A stretch of 64,000 nt of DNA, taken from Hericium rajendrae. Its lineage: Eukaryota > Basidiomycota > Agaricomycetes > Russulales > Hericiaceae. Of this stretch, positions 55,401-64,000 are shown in pieces. A model generated the notes under the pieces. The model saw only the letters and a list, made by a program, of their open reading frames with translations, was not told where the DNA came from and did not search any database. Every line of letters starts with the position of its first letter. Position 1 is the stretch's first letter. A program made the translations under genes and the position numbers. The stretch is taken from NCBI GenBank assembly GCA_033439255.1, contig CM065879.1, forward strand, positions 1,220,501-1,284,500, written 5' to 3'.

Positions 55401-58400
55401 CTAGTGGTTGCTGAGCGCCTGGAGCTGCACGTATTCGTAGTAGCCGCCCTTCAGCGCGAGCAGCTCGTCGTGTGTGCCCGATTCGCTGACTGAGCCGTCT
55501 TTGATGAAGTATCTAGTGAGTGAAACAGTCAGATCACACGCTATGAGACAGGTTTAAAGAATAGCAACTCACATGCAGTCAGCGTTTTGGATGGTCGACA
55601 ACCGATGAGCGATCGCGATAGTAGTGCGACCCTTAGCAGCCTGGTCGAGCGCATTCTGCACGACCTTCTCCGAGTTGGAGTCCAGTGCGGAAGTCGCCTC
55701 GTCAAGCAGCAAAACCTTAGGATTGCGAAGCAGCGCACGCGCAATGGCAATACGTTCTATACATGAAAGAAGCGTAAGCGACTCGAAGAAAACATAAGCA
55801 AGAATTACTTACGCTTCTGACCACCAGACAACTGTGAACCTTTGCCACCGACTTCTGTATCAAAGCCCTGGGGTAAACTCTCGATGAATTCCAAGATGTT
55901 AGCGTTGCGGCACGCTTCTTCGAGCTCTTCCTGCGTGACCTCACTCGCAGGCTTCACAGCGCCGAGCAAGATGTTAAACCTGATCGTGCCAGCATATAAA
56001 GTCTAGAAGGCATAGAATTAGCTTGTAATGCTAACGAACAAAAAAGAAGATGCTCACCGGCTCCTGTGACACGAGTGCGATTTGTTTACGGTACTCCTGA
56101 ACGTTCATCTCCGCGATGTTCTGGCCATCAAGCGTGACGGTGCCAGCCAACGGGTCGTAGAACCGCTCGATGAGCTGGATCACAGTCGACTTGCCGCATC
56201 CACTAGCACCGACGAGCGCGATGTACGTGCCAGGCTTCACCTCGAGGTTCATATCACGCAGAACCCGAATGCCGGGGCGCGTCGGGTAGCGGAAGTGCAC
56301 GCCCTCGAGGCGAATGTGGCCCATGACGTTCTGTGGGACGATGCCCTCCGTCGACTCGGCGTCAATCTCGGGGCGCGAGTCGAGGAGCGTGATGATGTCG
56401 CTGGCAGCGCCGCTTGCGGACGACATGTCGGGCACGAAGGAGAAGACGTTGCCGGCCTGGATCGCGCCGAACACTGTGCTCATGAGGCCGACAAAGAAGT
56501 CCGTGGTCGTGAACTCTTGGAAGGAGATCAGGCGCGCCCCGTACCAGAACACGAGTGAGATGACGAAGAACGCGAACGACTGAGAGGCCGCATAGAGCAA
56601 GTTGCTCCAGATGGCTGTGCGGTTCGACTGGCGGAGCGGCTCCTCGAGCGATTCGCTGTACAGGCGGAGACAGTCCTCCTCGCGGGTCAACGATGCGACG
56701 GTACGAATAGCGCCGGCGGCCTCGCAGGCGAGCTGGGCGGAACCCTCATGCGCCTTCTTGTTCGTCTGGTCTTTGAGCACGACGACGCGGAGACGGATGT
56801 ACCCGGTGGAGATGACGAGAGGGGTGCACGCAAGGCCGACGAGACCGACCTTCCAAATGTACACGAGACCGAGGATGATACCGAGAATGAGTGTGGAAAT
56901 GCTCTGCACGATCGCGCCTAGAGTGACACCAGCCAGACCATTGATCTTCTGCGGTCCGTCACTGAGGTTTGACACAAGGCTACCGGTGCTGTTCTCGTCC
57001 TTGTCAAAGAACTCGATGTCCTGACGCAAGACAGCGCGGAAAGACAGCGAGCGCAGCTTCCTCGTCAAGGATGCCGCAGACGACGCGAAGAAGAAATTCT
57101 GGAAACCGACGGAGAGCATGGCGAGGAGAGCAATAATGAAAAGCCAAAGTGCATTACGATCGCCAGCGTGTCTACGGTCATGTTTGTCGTTGAGCGAGAA
57201 CCCGTTGATAGCCTGTGCCCAGACGATACCAAAGGAAGGATACACCGCGCCGGTACACGAGGCAGCAAACGCGGCGATCACATACTTCTTCCATTCATTC
57301 TTGTTGATCCCACCCATCCTGCGGAACAGGTAACCCAAGCCATATTCGTGCTTCCTATCGGTCTGCTGTTCGGCGCGGCGCTTCTCGAGAATCGCACTGG
57401 CCAGAGATTGGTGCGTCTTCTGGCGACCAAGGGGAATTTCCTCCAGTGCCTCTTTCTCAACCTCCTCGTGTTCGCCGGCAGTGGAACCAGACTCATACCC
57501 GTCTTCGGTGATCCCGTCGTGCGTCACCACCTCCTTCGTCTCGCGTAGCTTCTGTGCGGCCACGAGCCTTGCGTACGGGCCACTCTGATCCTTAAGAAGC
57601 TCCCCGTGGGTACCAGCCTCGAGCACGCGCCCGTCGCCCATGACGTAGATGCAGTTTGCGTCCTTGATCGTCGACAGCCGATGTGCAATCGTGATGGTAG
57701 TGCGTCCTGCAGCGGCCTTGTCAAGCGCGTTCTGCACAACGCCCTCAGACTGCGTGTCCAGGGCGCTCGTTGCCTCGTCCAGCAGCAGTACCTTCGGGTC
57801 CGAGACAATGGCACGTGCAATGGCGATACGCTGCTTCTGTCCACCGGAGAGTAGGAATCCGCGCTCGCCGACCATGGTATCGTAGCCGAGCGGCAGCTTA
57901 CTGATGAACCCGTCCGCGTTAGCCTTGATACACGCCTCCTTGATATATTTGAACTGCTCCTCGGGCGATGCGTGTTCGTGAGGGGTCCCGATCAGACCGT
58001 GAGCGACGTTACCACGGATGGTAGTCGCGAAGAGTGTGGGCTCCTGCGAGACAAGCCCAATCTGAGAGCGCAGCCATTTGACGTTCAGTTCTCGGACATC
58101 GTGGCCATCGAGCTTGACGACGCCCTGGAGCGGGTCATAAAAGCGTTCAACGAGTGAAATGATGGTACTCTTGCCAGATCCGGAGGCACCGACGAGCGCG
58201 GCGGTCCGGCCCGCGGGGAAGGTGAGGCTGAGGTCCTTAACTATAGGAACATCGGGACGAGACGGGTAACTGAAGGATACATGCTCGAGCCTAATCTCGC
58301 CCTCGACCTTCTCGAGCTTGAGACCATCCTGTGAGGCCGAGTCAATGTCAGGGACGCGATCGATGGTAGCAAACAGCTTGGCGGCGGCACCACGACCGTG

Positions 58401-59894
58401 AGTGATAGCTTGCATTTCGGGCGCCATGAGCGCGAGGGAGAACGCGCCGATAAGGATGGCCATAAATACATTGATAACCTCGCCAGGGTTGGCATGCCCC
58501 CCATTAATGAGCGTAGTACCGAAGTCGAACGCTACACAAAGAACATTAGCACCGAGCAGATTTCATCTTAGAGCGACAGACTCACCCAATGCGTAAGACG
58601 CATAAATAATGAAGAAAAAGCAGGCAAGACCTCCACCGTGGAACATAGCGGCCTTGGCATCGACAACGTGTGCCTTCGACACAGCGTTGTCATACATACC
58701 CGCAAGGATTGCCTGCGTGCCGAATGCCTGTGCTGTGCGCACCGTCGAGATGACCTCTTCTGCGATGGTACCACCTTCGGCGACATACGCGAGGGAGAGT
58801 TGCATGTACTTGGAGACGAACTTGTTCATAACGCCACCGGTGATGACAATGCAGGGGAGGATAGACGACATAGCGAGAGCGAGACGCCAATTCCGGACGT
58901 AGGCGAGGATGAAACCGGTAAAGAAGGCGGCGAAGAAACTGACAACGAGGGCAACCTTCTCGGATATGCCTTGCTGCACCAAGTCTATTCAGATAATCGC
59001 GGTCAGGAATCCATGGAAATCGTGCATATACAAGGGGTACGTACGGGTATCGGTCTGGATACGAGTAGCAACTTCACCAGCGCCGACTCGGTCGAAATAG
59101 GCAATATCCTGCCGCAAGATAGCTGCAAGATAGTGCTCACGTATCCGTTTTGCATTGACTTCAGCGGTGTAGACCCAGACCGTCATATAGATGTATGTGC
59201 AGACGAACATGCCAACACCTGAAGGACACATCAGGAGTTGATAAAAATGGAACGAATGATAAAATGCACCGACCGATATAGGTAAGATATGATGCATCGA
59301 GAGATGATGTGCGCCGGAAATGAGCAGCTGCGGGTTCGACCTGTTCTGCAGCGCCTGGTATGCCTGCGGTGGCGTTGGCCACGACTTCACCAAAAACGAC
59401 GAAGTCTTGGGTGAGGTTACCGAACATAAGACTCATGAGAGGCTGCGCGGGGAACGTGGGATAAACATGTAGACAGTATATCAACGAGGCAGGAAATACG
59501 TACCTGGGCAGCACCAGCGCCGGCAGCGGCGATGAGACCCAGACAGTCAAAAAATATTTCTAAGCGGGTGGAAAACCTGTAACAAGAGATGGGTTAACGT
59601 ACGCATACGAGAAGGCATGCGAACATACCTAAACATCTCTGTAAAGCCAACCGGGGAAACATCGGCGTCAGGCTTGACGTCGACGGCCGTGTCCGCACCG
59701 CTGTCGATGGTCTTCTCATCAGACGACTCGACCTTCTCGACATCCTCTGCCTTGCTCTTTCCCCTCCATCCGAAGAACCCCGACTTCTTAGGAGCCTGCT
59801 TGGAAGGCAATGACGCTTGTGAGCGGGAATTCGCGTCTGACGGCCTCGGGGAGCCCTTCTCGCTGACCCCGATGTCCTCTTTGTTAGAAGACAT
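55401..59894 (-). CDS. full-length ABCB (MDR/PMD1-type) ABC transporter
   Basis: Plasma- or internal-membrane ATP-driven exporter with the TMD-NBD-TMD-NBD layout. Start at 59894 ([20 protein letters not shown]), with an acidic cytoplasmic tail and introns in the first kilobase. The first TMD includes [40 protein letters not shown] and [22 protein letters not shown]1: Walker [11 protein letters not shown]-loop [12 protein letters not shown], signature LSGGQ, Walker [14 protein letters not shown]-loop IAHRLS. A charged linker follows, then the second TMD ([20 protein letters not shown]). NBD2: Walker [10 protein letters not shown], signature LSGGQK, Walker [13 protein letters not shown] with H-loop IAHRLST, ending VQLQALSNH at 55401. 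Both nucleotide sites look intact. Relatives export drugs and lipophilic compounds or, as Ste6, farnesylated pheromone; the substrate is not decidable here. Confidence 0.93.
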
Positions 59895-62800
59895 GGTGGG
59901 CTAGAAGTAAAAGAGCGGAAAGAAGGTAGAAAAAAGGTGGGGAAGAGGGCGACGACTGAGAAGACGAGCATGGATGGAGATGCTTTATTAGAGACGGCTA
60001 CAATCTCCTTCGATCGGCTGCCGGTGACATACTCCCATTACGAACCCGGCCCTCGTTCCTGCCTCGTCCCGGCCGGCGCCCATTCAGGTACCTTGACTCC
60101 GTCCGTCTTCACTAAACAGGCAGTCCGGCCGGCCTTAGTATTGCCAAGTTACCAGTTTTCATCTCCCGCGCAAACAGTCCAATCTCTTGCGACCGATTCA
60201 GCTCTTTGCTGGCCTCTTTGCTCTGGCAAACAGTCGAGGAGCCAAGAAAACAAAAAAAAAATCACAATCCAGGGGCCACCACCTTGGCAGCCAATGTGAA
60301 CACACCATGCTTTTTTCCACTTCTGAGTCCATTCTAAGGCATTGAAATGCTAATCAAGTTAGAGATCTGAGATGATGATCAACCGTCGGGACGCGGCTTG
60401 CCACTCCGCCCATGCCGGGCGCCCTGCCAGACCGACGCGTCATCTTTTCTCGCTGTGCACTGTTTGAGGCTGTCTCAGTGTCTGTTACGACGGTCGCAAC
60501 CTGCGTGCAGATTGCAAACGTACGCTCGGCACGCGCAGCGGAATCAATCTGACGGCACACATGCTCCGCGACACTTGCTGCGCAGATTCCAGCAAATTCC
60601 TGTCCAAAACCGGCATCCTGGAAATTGCTCCCCGTAAAGGCAGTGCTGCGCATCTCTGCCAGCAGCTGACGACCCTCAGTGCGGCACACATGTTCTCGGA
60701 ATCAGTGCCAAGAAACGAGTCAAGGTTGTGCGCGTCTGAGCGCTAAGGTATCGATACGACCTGATACGACTCGTACTGCCCAACTGAGAATAGCGTCCCT
60801 TCAAGCAGACTGTCACCACGAGGTTCATCTAACCAGATGCAGGTGACTCAACTGTCTGCAAGTCTCCTGAAAGCGCGGCATTGAAACAATTTCTACTGGT
60901 TTGCCTTCCGTTTTCGCTGCAACGTCCAATCTTCTTATTGTCTTCCTTTGTGCCTTCCAACCTGGATCTAGCCGACCTCATAAGCGCGCGTTCGTCTAAG
61001 GCTTGCACGAGAACACTTTTTATGCTCTCTTTCCACTCACAACGCGCTTCTAAGTGCTCTGCATTGCTTCCAGACGCATCTTGCTCGCTATTTCCCCCGA
61101 CGGAACAGCTGCGGCCCCGTCATAGGGCCTTATGGACTCATTTGTTGGCAGTTATGTAGCGCACGCAATTGAACCTGACCGCCGTAAATCATTGTGACTT
61201 GGAGCCGCTGGCCCGTGAATCGTAAGCTGCTTACGTTCTCGGAGAAAGTCGTCCTGACTCGCGGCCTCGCGACCGTTGCGGGGCCCAGAACGGTAAGAAG
61301 ACCATCACACTACTGTGCCCCACATACACTAGGGCGCGCAGCAGTGTACATCGTGCTCAGACGGGCAAGTTATGCATCTCATCCATGTGAACCACGGCAA
61401 AATGATGTTTTGAACTGCTGCAGGGGCTTGCAGGCATATCATGATGCCCAACGACCGATTCCTGCTACAAAGAAAATCGGCCCTGGGCCCGTGCGTGAGT
61501 CACCCTTATCGGTTTCGTTTCAGCTGCCTTCTAACGAGACGAGTTCTCACAGCTTCCCTCGGATATTATTCTCGTACGTTTGGCTCATGCTTCATCGTCC
61601 AATATCTGCTGGCAGATTGCCGCTGGAAACCGCTACGTTCCCGTTGGCTGATAAAACGCTGCCGTCGGTTGACGTATGACCTGCAGCTGAAACTGCAGCA
61701 CTACTGCAGCACTACAGTAACAATGTATCGGAGTGTTTCTGACTCCTGAGTGTCCGTGCGCTGCTGAGGACAAAATTCTCATGAGGGCAACGCTGGCCGG
61801 CAACTAATCATATGGTACGAGTTTTACCACATCGGGAAACATATGAGAAAACGTGGCGCCATATACAGCAGCCTCTTCCCCCCCAGCAGAACTCTCAGCC
61901 GAAGGCTTCAGCATCATCGCGACAATGCTTCCGCCTTTACTGCCAGCCATATTGTCCGCACGCGACGTCATTATTACACGTCCTCTCTGCCCAACTGGTG
62001 CCGGCTCAACGCGTCGCCTCGGATCGCCATCTGATCAGCAGGCCAGCCGTTTCTAATGGCATGACCCCCCTCAAGTGCTTTCCCCTTTTCCCTTCCCTGC
62101 CATTTCGACCCGACGACAAGGTGGGTATCGCAGATAGAAGCAGCACACTGCAGTCAAGCCGTGGGGCCACGTCGTTCATGCACTCCGTCTGGATTCTGGG
62201 ATCCCCATGTACCCACAGCGGAACCATTGCGTAACTGCAAAGCGGGCGCCGTGCTGCTTGTGAGCTCGACCGAGCTACCCGCGGCCGCGTCAGCTCTCGG
62301 CTGCCCTCACGTCCAAGATGCGATGTGTGTGTGAGTGCGAGACGTCCTGATCTGTCTTTTCTTTCTCAGATTGCCATTACGAGGGAAGGCTTCGAGGCGT
62401 GCATTGCGCGTTCGGCGCACGGTTTGATAAGACCTGCCTGCGACCCGCGGCTTTTGGGTTTCGACTGCGGTGTAGGTGCTCGGATTTATATGCTTGCCGC
62501 TATTCCGCGGACTGAAGTGCAGGATTGCGAAGCCGTTCTCCCCATTAAAGTTGGTTGTCGAGTTGGCTCATGCTCTATTTTATACACATGCTCTATTTGT
62601 GCTCTCACCCGTCGACGCGCTTCACAGTGCCCGGCCGCGTCGGTTCACAATGCTCCGGCTGCGTCGAGTCGCTGCGCAGATCATCGATTCAGCGGCCGGA
62701 GCCCCACGTTCGTGAACGTCGTGCATTCGCAGATCAAACCACATCAGGACGCATCTGTCTACGGTGAAGAGCAGGAACTCGAACTCCCCTTTCTACTGTC

Positions 62801-64000
62801 ATTCCCCAGACCGCTGACTGCCGGACAGCCTGTTTCGTCGACAACTTCGCCAAAGTCGAATGGTCAACCTTTCGCGAGGGCGTTTTCGCCGATCAGCGCA
62901 GCTCTCATAGGCTCATCTTCCCATTCTAAGTCCTGTCCGTACAACGCCTCCTTGACATCTCGCACGGTACTTCTGGCGTCTTCGTCCCTCATCTTCCTGG
63001 TCACACAAATAACAACTAGCCGAGTCGAGAAACAGTCGCCATGGCTCACTCGGCTCTCCGCCGGTTGCTGCATGGTTACTGTGCCTTTTCATGGTTGCCG
63101 TTTCGTTACCTTAATTACCGTTCATATGCTCGGCTGGCCTCGAAGGGCATTGCCTCCGCACGTGTGGTCTACAAGGGTCTACAGCGGGAGAGCCTAGCCT
63201 GTCCGAATCGTACGTATCGCTCGGCTTGCTCTCGCTTGTTTTTCGTTTTGGTGCCTTAGTTTGCTAGGCGATACGCCGTATTGGAAGGTCTGGCGCCGTG
63301 GAATTTTCGGGAAATGCGCACGATCCAGTCTATAGCTCCAACTTGAGTTTCCGACGTATCTTGCGTTTTGCGTGGTTGACGTTGCAACTTGCGGCGCAGG
63401 TGTCGTACAAGGCTGTTAGACATCGGCACCGGTGGGACCATCCTGGGTGACGAACTCGCTGCGGCGCTGAACGGCCGTAAAGAGGACCTTCCTGTGATTC
63501 TCCCCTGCCAGTAGGAAGCTGCACCACACAGATCAGCGTTGCGGCCGCTCTTGCGCTCAGCCTGGACGAAGCCGGGCTCATCACTCGTGGGCTGCCAACC
63601 CGTCGCGACATCCCCCCGTATCGCCCTCATCACGGCTTGCATGGCGGTGAAGCTTTTCAGCTTCAGGCTATTCTCGCGGGCTCGTCAGATCCTCCGTAGA
63701 CGACGATGGCATGCTAACATCTGGACTAGCGGTGCGCTCCTGAAGAAACATGGTAATCAGCGCGACGTTCGTCATGCAGTTGGTCATGAAAGGCAAAGCC
63801 GGTCTTCGGCGAACCGTCTCTTTTTATCAGTTGGTCTCGTTCATTGAACCCAGATCCCTGGTGATATTAACGCGCCCATATATGCACAAGGACTCATTTG
63901 CATGACTCGTAGACGCAAAAATTTGCTCTGTAAACTGCGCCGATTCTGGGACCTGCATCTCGAACATGAACGAGAATACGGAGGTGAGTTGCGAAGGACA
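59895..64000. other. gene-poor right end, no supported gene
   Basis: About 4.1 kb. The first few hundred bases are likely the ABC transporter promoter. A 290-codon plus-strand frame (62325-63197) and a 161-codon frame (61194-61679) have no domain, irregular composition and no exon context. A minus-strand segment at 62864-63073 (MRDEDARSTVRDVKEALYGQ) and one at 63256-63642 look slightly protein-like. At the extreme end, a frame from 63902 (MTRRRKNLLCKLRRFWDLHL) reaches a GTGAGT near 63983 and could be the first exon of a gene that continues outside. None is strong enough to call. Confidence 0.35.

Noticed and set aside
62325-63197. 290-codon plus-strand frame as a gene
   Set aside because: No domain, unusual Ser/Cys/Arg composition and no splice or promoter context; chance openness is plausible.
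1-64000. CRISPR arrays, prokaryotic operons or bacterial insertion sequences
   Set aside because: Spliceosomal introns, an intron-containing nuclear tRNA and fungal gene families show nuclear fungal DNA; no regularly spaced repeats were seen.

Overview
The window looks like nuclear DNA of a basidiomycete fungus, most likely a wood-decaying agaricomycete. The evidence is the gene style (many 45-65 nt GT-AG introns, very GC-rich coding exons, closely packed housekeeping genes) and the content: a trifunctional FOL1, a fungal STAND/NLR protein, Zn2Cys6 and bHLH regulators, an opsin-related membrane protein, and AA9 lytic polysaccharide monooxygenases (LPMOs), enzymes typical of lignocellulose degraders. 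The species cannot be named from sequence reading alone.

Layout. 0.3-3.9 kb: ORC3 and RPS30; the third intron of RPS30 appears to encode a box C/D snoRNA of the snR60/SNORD80 type. 4.2-4.9 kb: a decayed duplicate of the 3' part of FOL1. 6.3-9.4 kb: a STAND/NLR-like gene. 11.2-18 kb: FOL1, a roughly 150 bp divergent promoter, EMC2, SEC11 and a small tail-anchored protein. 18.3-27.7 kb: mitochondrial Obg GTPase (MTG2), a Zn2Cys6 factor and a bHLH factor. 29.7-33.4 kb: UPF3, SYF2 and an intron-containing tRNA-Ala(CGC) followed by a duplicate of its own 3' end. 34.3-41.4 kb: opsin-related protein, alternative NADH dehydrogenase with 24 nt and 11 nt micro-exons, and a short WH1-CRIB protein. 45.7-54.1 kb: a minus-strand array of two AA9 LPMO genes, two FAD-dependent oxidoreductase paralogues and one chimeric AA9 pseudogene; an AA9 intron carries a MITE-like element with TIRs of about 44 bp. 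55.4-59.9 kb: a full-length ABCB/MDR-type exporter. 60-64 kb and several other gaps hold no gene I can support.

Functionally, most of the window is ordinary housekeeping: replication initiation, translation, folate synthesis, ER membrane insertion and secretion, splicing, NMD, respiration and actin control. The accessory part is the LPMO/FAD-oxidoreductase array, which has clearly been reshaped by tandem duplication, deletion and transposon insertion. Exon boundaries were read by eye from splice signals and frame continuity, so individual junctions may be off. Family assignments come from recalled motifs, not database searches.
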